Shown piece after piece: positions 27,022 through 34,759 of a stretch of DNA of 34,759 nt. The position numbers and the translations under genes were made by a program. Origin of the DNA: Balneolaceae bacterium (GTDB lineage: Bacteria; Bacteroidota; Rhodothermia; Balneolales; Balneolaceae). Every line of letters starts with the position of its first letter. Position 1 is the first letter of the stretch. Below the pieces are notes generated by a model. It worked only from the letters and a program-made list of their open reading frames with translations, had not been told where the DNA came from and searched no databases. Location: NCBI GenBank assembly GCA_007135335.1, contig SLJB01000103.1:1-34759 (forward strand), in the 5' to 3' direction.

Positions 27022-28395
27022 ATGAAATTTAAAATGCCACACACACTTACGCTGCTCTTCTTTTTGATGGTGGCCGCACTCGCAGCAACCTGGATTATTC
27101 CGCAGGGAGCTTTTCAAACCGAAGTGGTTAATGGTAGGGAAGTGGTGGTTCCGGGTACTTTCGAAGTAGCCGAAGATGGCGAATTCCTCAGCCCAATATC
27201 CCTGTTTACGGCAATACCAAGGGCGTTTGCGGCAGCGCAGGATATCATATTTTTCCTCTTTATTATTGGCGGTGTGATGGCAGTTATCCGCAAAACCGGC
27301 GCCATTGATGCACTGCTTGGCAGGCTGCTTGAAAAACTTGGAGGCCGGCCCGGAACACTCATATTTATCGTGGTATTTGTTTTTGCGTTAGCTTCGAGTG
27401 CGGTTGGGGCATCAGCGGAGTATATACCTTTTGTGCTCATACTCGTAGCACTGTGCCGCAGTATGAATATGGATACAATGACGGCTGTGGGGATTATCGT
27501 GGCCGGATATGGAATTGGGTACGGAGCGGCAGCTTTTAATCAATATACAGTTGTAGTGGCACAGGGAGTGGCAGGCTTGCCAACATACTCCGGTATGGAA
27601 GTGCGCCTCGCTATGATGGTGCCTTTTGTGATGATCGGTGCACATCACGTGTGGAATTACTCACGAAAGGTTCAGGCGGAACCTTCAAAAAGCTTAATGT
27701 TCGGGATTGAACCGCCTGATGCCGGAGCCCCGCCGAAAGAGTACCCGGCTTTATCACTGACCCATATCTCAATTTTGATCTCATTTATTGTTGCACTGGG
27801 TGTGGCGGTGTATGGAATCAGATATAATGGCTGGTATCTCACAGAGTTGGGGGCTGCCTTTTTAATACTGGGAATTGTTGCTGCAATCATTGGCAGAATT
27901 GGCCCCAGCCTCATGGCAAAGGAGTTTGTGATAGGCGCGAGGGAATTAACTGAAACGGCCCTGCTTGTAGGTGTTGCAAGAGGTATTGCATTGATTATGG
28001 AAGATGGTGAAATACTTCACACCATCGTAAACGCTCTGTCTGTTCCACTCGGCATGGTAGGCCCGGAGCTTTCTGCGGTGGGTATGATGATTATGCAAAC
28101 CATACTCAATCTGTTTGTGCCCTCCGGCAGCGGGCAGGCATTTGTTACGATGCCGCTTATGGCTCCGCTGAGTGATCTCCTCGGGGTGTCAAGACAAATT
28201 GCCGTACAGGCATTTCTCTTTGGTGATGGTTTTGCCAATATGATTGTACCCACAAACGCAGTACTGATGGGCATTCTCGGAATGGCAGGTGTTCCGTACG
28301 ATCGCTGGTTCAGATTTTGTTTCCCGCTCTTATTGAAACTGCTGGCATTTGCTGCGCTCTGTATGGTGGGGATGGTAGTTTTTGGATTCTCCTGA
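27022..28395 (+). CDS. YfcC family (C4-dicarboxylate/arginine-ornithine carrier-like) membrane transporter
   Basis: MKFKMPHTLTLLFFLMVAALAATWIIPQGAF, multiple TMs, GASAEYIPFVLILVALCRSM, ILNLFVPSGSGQAFVTMPLMAPLSDLLGVSRQ. Start ATG 27022 preferred to 26956. Confidence 0.88.
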   Translation: MKFKMPHTLTLLFFLMVAALAATWIIPQGAFQTEVVNGREVVVPGTFEVAEDGEFLSPISLFTAIPRAFAAAQDIIFFLFIIGGVMAVIRKTGAIDALLGRLLEKLGGRPGTLIFIVVFVFALASSAVGASAEYIPFVLILVALCRSMNMDTMTAVGIIVAGYGIGYGAAAFNQYTVVVAQGVAGLPTYSGMEVRLAMMVPFVMIGAHHVWNYSRKVQAEPSKSLMFGIEPPDAGAPPKEYPALSLTHISILISFIVALGVAVYGIRYNGWYLTELGAAFLILGIVAAIIGRIGPSLMAKEFVIGARELTETALLVGVARGIALIMEDGEILHTIVNALSVPLGMVGPELSAVGMMIMQTILNLFVPSGSGQAFVTMPLMAPLSDLLGVSRQIAVQAFLFGDGFANMIVPTNAVLMGILGMAGVPYDRWFRFCFPLLLKLLAFAALCMVGMVVFGFS

Positions 28396-29613
28396 TCACG
28401 GGCTGCTTTCAAAATGGTTCACATCTTCAGGATATCGCAGGAAAACAATTTCAGGATTTCTGATGAGAGGATGTATTCGCTTGATCTCATGATAAAAAGC
28501 AGGGTTTTCGATAAAAGCTGATGATTTGAACAGAAGATCAAGATAAAGCCTGTCACTGTCTGTACGATCCATCGGATCGAGGATGTCATCAAAATCGGCT
28601 GTTTGCATGAGGCTGATTAAATAGAGAACACCGTCTTCTATCGTTCCTCCAAACAGAGATCTTCTTTGTTGCAGATCTGCATTCAGATGCTCTGCATACA
28701 TCAAAAGCTCAAGCCACCCGCTTATATTGTAGATGCTGTAATGTTCCGGTCTTGGTCTGCGTGTTTCATATCGTTGACGGCCATTTCTTGTGATCTGCCG
28801 ATTTATACGTTTGGCTGAAACTGTTTCAAGGTGGAGTTTTGCAAAATCAGTTTGATCTAAATAGACCGCTATGGTAACAACCTGCACATCATACCACGTG
28901 CCATGATTGTTTTTCGATTCCATCTCTTTTAACCCAAATTCACTATTTCGCAGCCAGTTCAGATAATGTGTAAACCAATTTTGTATTGGTTTTTCAATGG
29001 CATCATTCCAAAGACCGGACTCTTCAAGCAACGGGATGGATTGAATCACACGTACGAGCCACCATGTGTCGATGACTCCGTAAGATCTGCCGGTGTCAAC
29101 TCCGCGAATCATCTGTGCATGCTCAAGATGAGGAAGCATGGCCGTGTTCGGATCAATGAACCAGGTGTACAGCTGGTTCATTGCGTGTTCAGCATAGATC
29201 TCATTCCCGGTTGATTTGTAAGCAAGAGCGAGTACTTCAGTCCGTTTAGCCATTTCAATCATTGCCGGAAGATCTGATCTGTCAGTTCTGGTATCAGGAT
29301 TTACATGCCCATCCACTCTGATGTAGGGAAGCCCGTCAGAACCGGCCGGATCAGGCCACCAGTAGCATGCCATGCTTGCGTATGTTCCGGGGTGAAATCC
29401 GAGGTATTGATTTTTTTCATTGTTTATCGAGACTGGTTTTTTTGTTGCAAGGCTGTCAGCATTTTTGATAAGATTTTCGAAAGCTCCGGTAATAACAAAC
29501 CGGTTTGTTTGATCAGAGCTATAATCAGAAGAGGATTCAAAATCAGTACATTGAAAAGAGAAGAGCGCAATCCCCGCGATGAAAAAGCAGAAAAGCTGTA
29601 CGTTTTTATACAT
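28396..29613 (-). CDS. Alginate lyase-like family lipoprotein
   Basis: Lipobox-like LFSFQC; YWWPDPAGSDGLPYIRVDGHVNPDT, NWLRNSEFGLKEMESKNNHGTWYDVQ motif. Confidence 0.85.
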   Translation of the reverse strand: MYKNVQLFCFFIAGIALFSFQCTDFESSSDYSSDQTNRFVITGAFENLIKNADSLATKKPVSINNEKNQYLGFHPGTYASMACYWWPDPAGSDGLPYIRVDGHVNPDTRTDRSDLPAMIEMAKRTEVLALAYKSTGNEIYAEHAMNQLYTWFIDPNTAMLPHLEHAQMIRGVDTGRSYGVIDTWWLVRVIQSIPLLEESGLWNDAIEKPIQNWFTHYLNWLRNSEFGLKEMESKNNHGTWYDVQVVTIAVYLDQTDFAKLHLETVSAKRINRQITRNGRQRYETRRPRPEHYSIYNISGWLELLMYAEHLNADLQQRRSLFGGTIEDGVLYLISLMQTADFDDILDPMDRTDSDRLYLDLLFKSSAFIENPAFYHEIKRIHPLIRNPEIVFLRYPEDVNHFESSP

Positions 29614-29687
29614 GGTTAAACAGTTGCACTATAGAGAGTTTGTATAGTATGAAGATAGTGAATGATGAATCACTTGATACTATTATC

Positions 29688-29711
29688 AAACGATTATTGC
29701 CTTTTTACGTC
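29688..29711 (+). promoter_or_regulatory. Candidate ECF-type promoter of the Spy/ECF cluster
   Basis: AAAC-N16-CGTC at 29688-29691 and 29708-29711, about 45 bp upstream of the first gene. Confidence 0.4.
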
Positions 29712-29756
29712 TAATCCAATAGAACAGAACCATAGATTTAACAACAGGTGAAAGCC

Positions 29757-30479
29757 ATGAAAAAAATAGTAATTTTAGTAATATTTGCATTCTTTATAAA
29801 AATGGATGGAATGGCCCAGCCGGGTCAGCAGTCCGGTGTATGGATGTCGGGTGGTCAGCACTTCATTGTGCAGCATGGAGAAGCTCTTCAGTTAACTGAT
29901 GATCAAAAGAAAGAGATCTTAGCTGTATCGATTGAAGGCCGGACTGAGCGCAGGTTTACTCAACAGCAAAACCGACGGGATGGCAGGGGCGCTGTAAGAG
30001 GTAATCGTCAAATTAATCAGCGTGAGGCAGGGGTTCGGGGCAGCGGCCGTGGCCTTTACGATGAGGGAAGGTTCGAATACAGAGCAGAAATGCAGCAAAA
30101 ACTGAACGAAATTTTGACAGCTGAGCAGCGTGAAAAGCTGGATGCCATCAGAACTGAACGCATCAACAGTATGGACGAAATTCGTACATTACGGCATGAG
30201 GTTATGATAGAAAAAGCAGGACTGGAAGGCGAGAAAGCCGCCAGGGTAAAAGAACTGCTCGATAATCATGCAACAGGCAGACCTGCTTGGGCCGGCGCTA
30301 CAGACAGAGAAGAAATGCTTCAGCTGCGACGCGAAAGACGGGAAGAGATGACAGATATTCAAAACGAACTCAAACAACTGCTTACGGCAGCAGAGTATGA
30401 GAGGTTACAATCGTTTATGATGCAGGGACAGCCTGTGAATTCAAACAGAAACAGAGCTCCCGGCTTCAGAAACAGGTAA
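29757..30479 (+). CDS. Secreted Spy/CpxP-like LTxxQ helical protein
   Basis: Signal peptide; LTDDQKKEIL, LTAEQREKLDAI, LTAAEYERLQSF motifs; charged helices. The ORF track opens at 29748. Confidence 0.65.
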   Translation: MKKIVILVIFAFFIKMDGMAQPGQQSGVWMSGGQHFIVQHGEALQLTDDQKKEILAVSIEGRTERRFTQQQNRRDGRGAVRGNRQINQREAGVRGSGRGLYDEGRFEYRAEMQQKLNEILTAEQREKLDAIRTERINSMDEIRTLRHEVMIEKAGLEGEKAARVKELLDNHATGRPAWAGATDREEMLQLRRERREEMTDIQNELKQLLTAAEYERLQSFMMQGQPVNSNRNRAPGFRNR

Positions 30480-30514
30480 GCAGAAATAATGCAGAGGAAC
30501 GCGGTGAAAGTGTG

Positions 30515-31027
30515 ATGGATAAAGACATCAGGAAAAAATTCCAACAAGAGATACCGAATCTTTATCCGCGTCTTCACCGTGCACTCTCTGCATATCTGTC
30601 CGGCTCTGCACTTGACCCCGAAGATATTTTACAAGAGGCATTTTTGAAAGCATACAAAAATATCGGCCGATTTCAGGGGAATTCAACCCTCTACACGTGG
30701 CTCTACTCAATTGCGAGGAATATCTGTATTGATGAGTTCAGAAAACAGAAAAAGGAGAGCGGAAGAAGTTCAGTGCCGGTAGAGGAGCACCGGATTGAGT
30801 CTGATGAGTTTAAACATCGTGATGAACGTGATGATATTTTAGAACTCAGAAAAGCGATATCGGAACTTCCTGAGTTGCTGAGAACCATAGTGATCATGAA
30901 ATCGGTGGACGGATTAAGTTATCCTGAAATTGCAGAAGTAACCGGAATAAATGAGCAAACCGTAAAAAACAGAATGTTCCGGGCTCGTAAAGAGCTCGCT
31001 CAATTAATGAAAAATTACAGCATGTGA
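30515..31027 (+). CDS. ECF subfamily RNA polymerase sigma factor
   Basis: DPEDILQEAFLKAYKNIGRFQGNSTLYTWLYSIARNICIDEFRK (region 2), LSYPEIAEVTGINEQTVKNRMFRARKEL (region 4). Confidence 0.95.
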   Translation: MDKDIRKKFQQEIPNLYPRLHRALSAYLSGSALDPEDILQEAFLKAYKNIGRFQGNSTLYTWLYSIARNICIDEFRKQKKESGRSSVPVEEHRIESDEFKHRDERDDILELRKAISELPELLRTIVIMKSVDGLSYPEIAEVTGINEQTVKNRMFRARKELAQLMKNYSM

Positions 31028-31485
31028 TGGAACTGAAACGACTTCAATTGGAAAGAAAAATTATTGATGCTGCAGACGGAGCGTTAACGTCGGAGGAGAT
31101 GCGGCAGCTGAAAGCTGAGTTACAGGATTATCCTGATCTTCTCTCGGATTTTCATGACATCATGAAACAGCCGGATTTATCTGCACTTTACGGATCAGCA
31201 GATGAAAAAAGTAATTTCAAAAACCAGATTTCTAATATTCAACACGCAATTAATCAATATGAATTCCAAAACAAGAGCTTTGAAGAGGTTTCACTTATTT
31301 GGTTCAGGAAATACGCGATTGCAGCATCTATAGCTGTGCTGGCAGTTACATCTGTGTTCAGAATAGAATCAGTTTCTGAACATCAAACAGACAGTGAGTA
31401 TTTGATCAGCGAAATTTTTTACCCCAATCTTGAAAGTGAAGCAGACGATTATATGATCTATCTGGAAGAATTATCAACTCAATAA
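31027..31485 (+). CDS. Single-pass putative anti-sigma factor
   Basis: TGATG overlap with the ECF sigma stop; cytoplasmic helical N-terminus, one TM (FRKYAIAASIAVLAVTSVF), short periplasmic tail; no HxxxCxxC motif. Confidence 0.7.
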   Translation: MELKRLQLERKIIDAADGALTSEEMRQLKAELQDYPDLLSDFHDIMKQPDLSALYGSADEKSNFKNQISNIQHAINQYEFQNKSFEEVSLIWFRKYAIAASIAVLAVTSVFRIESVSEHQTDSEYLISEIFYPNLESEADDYMIYLEELSTQ

Positions 31486-31495
31486 TCCATAAAGA

Positions 31496-31969
31496 ATGAA
31501 TACAAAACAAAAAGCAGTAGTGGCATATTTCGTGATTTTTCTGGTTGGATTGATAACCGGGTTGTTGATTAAAGACCAGGTTATTCCGGGTACAGATACC
31601 GGTCAGATTGAAATAGCTGAACGGGAAAGAGGCGAGCGGCCGGGCTGGATGAACCGCCAGCGAGGTGAAAGGCCTGAACGAGCTGTGGTCAGAAGAAATT
31701 TATCACGTCAATTGGATCTGGAGGGTGATCAGGCGGAAGCTTTTATGGAGAGGCTCAGTGAGTATCATACAGAAATACGGGGTATTATTCGCGAGCTGCG
31801 AGAGGATGAGAGAGAAGCAGTAGCCGAAAAGTACAAAGCTTTCAGAGAAGAACTGGCAGAACTGTTAAATGACGAACAACTCAAGAAACTTGACGGAATA
31901 GCTCACCCGGATTCCATTCGATCTGCCGGAGCACAAAGAATGAGATCATCGGGCCGGCCGGGATTGTAA
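31496..31969 (+). CDS. Membrane-anchored Spy/CnrX-like periplasmic helical protein
   Basis: N-terminal TM (AVVAYFVIFLVGLITGLLI), periplasmic charged helices, LNDEQLKKLDGI motif. Confidence 0.65.
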   Translation: MNTKQKAVVAYFVIFLVGLITGLLIKDQVIPGTDTGQIEIAERERGERPGWMNRQRGERPERAVVRRNLSRQLDLEGDQAEAFMERLSEYHTEIRGIIRELREDEREAVAEKYKAFREELAELLNDEQLKKLDGIAHPDSIRSAGAQRMRSSGRPGL

Positions 31970-32010
31970 ATATGTCAGCCGGAATTAAAAATTACTCTGT
32001 TTAAGTTATT

Positions 32011-32388
32011 TTATGCAACAGCATTAGCAGGCATGAAATTATGAAGAGCACCTACCAGATCTGACTTTGAAACCGGTTTTTGTAAGAGACCGGAATTCAG
32101 AATTGTTTGAATTTCACTGAATAGGTCAGAATCATTCAAAGCAGTTATAAAAATTACAGGCACTTCAAATCTTTCCCTGATTTTTTTCACTGTTTGAACA
32201 CCGTTCATCTCACCTTTCAGATAAATATCCATTAAGATCAGATCAGGAGTATACTTGTCAACTTCGCTCAGTGCTTCATCACCGGACCTGCATACGGCAG
32301 ATACGCCGTAATTCTCACTTTCCAGAATCTTTTTGAGTACTGTAGATTGAATAAAACAGTCCTCTACGATTAATACCTGGTTATTCAC
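32011..32388 (-). CDS. Receiver-only response regulator
   Basis: VLIVEDC, DLILMDIYLKGEMNGVQTVKKI, PVIFITAL, LQKPVS; no output domain. Confidence 0.93.
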   Translation of the reverse strand: MNNQVLIVEDCFIQSTVLKKILESENYGVSAVCRSGDEALSEVDKYTPDLILMDIYLKGEMNGVQTVKKIRERFEVPVIFITALNDSDLFSEIQTILNSGLLQKPVSKSDLVGALHNFMPANAVA

Positions 32389-32476
32389 GTTTCCAGATGT
32401 TTAAGATTAGTATTAAACTACTGATTTCTAAAGCGCTATTGCTTATGTAATTACTTATTGAAGCGCCATTGCTCCG

Positions 32477-32498
32477 GGTTTGATGATTGCATCAAACC
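32477..32498. repeat. Perfect 9-bp inverted repeat upstream of the response regulator
   Basis: GGTTTGATG-ATTG-CATCAAACC; flanked by two AAGCGC(T/C)ATTGCT direct repeats at 32431 and 32461. Confidence 0.55.
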
Positions 32499-32872
32499 TG
32501 CATGTTGTCTGATATAGATTGCTAGCATAAAGTTAAGAAATAGTAAATATTATACAAGAGATCTGATGATTATAAGAAAATTCTAACAGTCTCATAAGGC
32601 AGCTGGAATTCGCATATACTCAACCGCCCGGAAAAGGGATTACCTACACATCGTAGAAGATTGAAAATTTTACGCACAGATCAGGGACGAAATCCTCAAA
32701 CATCTAAAATTAATTACCCATGAATTGGGGTATGCTTGTAATTTCTTTAAATAATTTAGGGATGGAAGCGATTTTACTTTATTGATTATTGAGGACCTGC
32801 TTACCTTTTAATGCGGTTTCGAGATGCGGCATTACTATTTATAAGTCAGTAAAAAGAGCTGTTTTTTTGCAA

Positions 32873-32940
32873 CCCCGGCTGCAGGCTATTCGTTATAAAG
32901 GCCTGTAATATCTGCCGGGATATAAATTAAGCCCCGGCTG
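32873..32940 (+). promoter_or_regulatory. Candidate structured leader with competing hairpins upstream of the ankyrin gene
   Basis: CCCCGGC (32873), GCCGGG (32914-32919), CCCCGGC (32932): the middle arm can pair with either flank; inner stem TGCAGGC/GCCTGTA. Confidence 0.4.
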
Positions 32941-32991
32941 AAAATTTATCAGGAAAATCTAAAAATTAAATACGAGTACTCAGGTAAAAAA

Positions 32992-33465
32992 ATGAAGTAT
33001 CAAGTAACAAAAATAATCACAACGATCTTAATGGCAGTACTGTTTACAGGTACTGTTTTTGCAACAGAAACGAAAGTAGCAGACGATCTGATTGAAGCTG
33101 TTCAAACTATCGATTTAGTTAGTTTAAATGTACTTCTATCTGAAGGAGCTGCCATAGACACTGTTGACACAGAGGGCAATACACCGTTAATGCTTGCATC
33201 AAGAATCGGAAATCCGAGAATGCTCCGAATTATTCTGGTTCACAATCCGGATATTCATGTAAGAAACAACAACGGTGAAACGGCATTGATGATTGCAGCC
33301 GAGAATGGGCAGCTTTCTGTTGTAGAGCAGCTGCTCAGCAAAGGCGCTGATATGCACGGCAAGAACAATGCAGGTTTAACCCCGCTGGATCTTGCTACAC
33401 GATTCGGGCACAGGCAAGTAATCAACATGCTTAAAAACCCGGAAGGGGATATCATTTCCAGATAA
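32992..33465 (+). CDS. Secreted ankyrin-repeat protein
   Basis: Signal peptide; EGNTPLMLASRIGNPRMLRIIL, NGETALMIAAENGQLSVVEQLLSKGAD, AGLTPLDLATRFGHRQVINML. Confidence 0.94.
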   Translation: MKYQVTKIITTILMAVLFTGTVFATETKVADDLIEAVQTIDLVSLNVLLSEGAAIDTVDTEGNTPLMLASRIGNPRMLRIILVHNPDIHVRNNNGETALMIAAENGQLSVVEQLLSKGADMHGKNNAGLTPLDLATRFGHRQVINMLKNPEGDIISR

Positions 33466-33492
33466 ACAGTCTGACTTTGATAAAAAGCTTAC

Positions 33493-33527
33493 AAACCCCG
33501 GCTGCATCAGCAGTTCGGGGTTTTTTT
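33493..33527 (+). terminator. Rho-independent terminator after the ankyrin gene
   Basis: AAACCCCG gctgcatcagcagtt CGGGGTTTTTTT. Confidence 0.85.
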
Positions 33528-33751
33528 ATGGCTAAAAGTTGCGGAATTAGAGTTGAGAGATCGATATTAGTATTTTCTAATACCAGATTGCCAGCTATTA
33601 GAAACACTAAACACAGAATCACTTATTTGATTGTTAAACAAAAATGAAATGAAAACTAAGCTGCTGTTAATTATGGATTAATTGTATAGAAATACACATT
33701 TTGAATTTTTCAGATTGTATTGTGAAAAAATTCTAATTGTTATCATTTGTA

Positions 33752-33782
33752 AAAATCTAAATTGATTTGTTTTTTAGATTTT
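33752..33782. repeat. 10-bp perfect inverted repeat directly upstream of the terminal ORF
   Basis: AAAATCTAAA...TTTAGATTTT, 20 bp before ATG 33802. Confidence 0.6.
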
Positions 33783-33801
33783 ACTAAAAGCTCAGCGTAC
33801 A

Positions 33802-34759
33802 ATGGGGAATAAAATATCTGAAAGCTACGGTTTGAACAAACATTTAGATAGAGTATTTGTAAGCAAGATTGTGAGAATGTCACACTCTATTGCATTATCC
33901 TACCTAAGAATGAAGGCATCATCCAGCCGTCTTTATTATATAAGAAATGAAAAACTAGAGGACTTAGCTTGGGATTATATAGCAGATTTGTTTGAATGTG
34001 ATTCAAGTGGAAGCTTAGTAAAGATTGATGAGCATATTCACAAACTAGATGTTTCATCATTAGAGGATCCAAATTTTCAAATTCAGCTTCGGAAGCTAAT
34101 TTTCACGAAAGTTGATGATAATATATTCAGGGAAGCAGGAGAGAAAGATCCATCATTAAAAAAAATTATCAGAAATATTAAACTTGCAGTAAGAGAAAGA
34201 AGCTGCAGCCATGGTATTTGTATAACGAATGGTAAATTAGTTATTGAAGATATAAGTGAGAGTTTACCTGTAATGCCACCCGAATTATTACAAATACATC
34301 TCTGTGAGAGAATAAAGAATAGTTCTCAAATACCGGATATAATTACGGAGATAATTGATGTTTTCAACTCACAATCAAGTTACAAGAAAGAGTACCCTTT
34401 AATTGGGATGGCACTGGTAATTAGAAAAACGTATGTAGAGTTATCTATATCGGCACAAGAAACGAATACAGAAGCCGACGATATTTACAATGAATTGTTG
34501 ATAGATGAAATGCATCAATTGATAAAAAAAAGCTCAGAGTACGTGAAAAGTAATTTGGGAGAGAAATATCTAAAAAAAGGAAAGGTTTGCAATAAGATGC
34601 TGGATTCTTATGTAAATGCTGCAGTATGCATATTACATGATCAGTTTACGGGAACTCATGGAGAAATGTCACAGTTTGATTATTTGTCTGAAGAGATTGC
34701 GGAGCTTGAATACAGTGAATTCAGAAATAACCACAGAAGAATATTGGAATATATTGTAA
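33802..34759 (+). CDS. Uncharacterised AT-rich ORF, 3' partial (runs off window)
   Basis: Open for 319 codons from ATG 33802 (MGNKISESYGLNKHLDRVFVSKIVRMSHSIALSYLRMK...RRILEYIV) with no stop; absent from the ORF track because it is unterminated. Confidence 0.7.
   Translation, partial: MGNKISESYGLNKHLDRVFVSKIVRMSHSIALSYLRMKASSSRLYYIRNEKLEDLAWDYIADLFECDSSGSLVKIDEHIHKLDVSSLEDPNFQIQLRKLIFTKVDDNIFREAGEKDPSLKKIIRNIKLAVRERSCSHGICITNGKLVIEDISESLPVMPPELLQIHLCERIKNSSQIPDIITEIIDVFNSQSSYKKEYPLIGMALVIRKTYVELSISAQETNTEADDIYNELLIDEMHQLIKKSSEYVKSNLGEKYLKKGKVCNKMLDSYVNAAVCILHDQFTGTHGEMSQFDYLSEEIAELEYSEFRNNHRRILEYIV

Noticed and set aside
30060-30075. GGTTCGAATAC resembling a tRNA T-arm
   Set aside because: Lies within the Spy-like CDS and no acceptor or anticodon stems were found around it.
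32871-33506. 13-bp direct repeats as target-site duplication of an inserted element
   Set aside because: The second copy is part of a normal terminator stem and no transposase or terminal inverted repeats were seen; kept only as a leader/terminator observation.

Overview
The window reads as ordinary chromosomal DNA of a Bacteroidota/Balneolota-type bacterium; this lineage call is inferred from gene content and is not certain. About 28 protein-coding genes are supported. In order: a beta-helix lipoprotein, YebC, BatC/D/E-like proteins, a GWxTD protein, dnaX-ybaB-recR, an M1 metallopeptidase, malic enzyme, proline dehydrogenase, a DUF4097-like TSGGS-repeat protein, a ba3-type cytochrome oxidase cluster (including a 44-aa subunit missed by the ORF track) with SCO and azurin-like proteins, a Bor-like lipoprotein, a GNAT acetyltransferase, CPBP and M28 peptidases, a membrane-anchored 29-aa-repeat protein with an in-frame TAG, PPDK, a YfcC-type transporter, an alginate-lyase-like lipoprotein, an ECF sigma/anti-sigma/Spy-like cluster, a receiver-only response regulator, an ankyrin protein, and an AT-rich unknown ORF that runs off the right edge. 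No rRNA, tRNA, CRISPR array or transposase was recognised. The strongest leads are: (1) a DnaX lacking the usual four-Cys zinc module, with an A10 slippery run at the domain III/IV boundary and early stops in both alternative frames; (2) a CnrYXH-like ECF sigma/anti-sigma/periplasmic Spy-like cluster with a matching promoter-like motif; (3) a TAG codon falling exactly inside the fourth 29-aa repeat of a membrane protein; (4) a near-perfect 20-bp palindrome upstream of the ba3 oxidase operon; (5) mutually exclusive hairpins in the ankyrin gene leader; (6) an unknown AT-rich ORF preceded by a strong inverted repeat.
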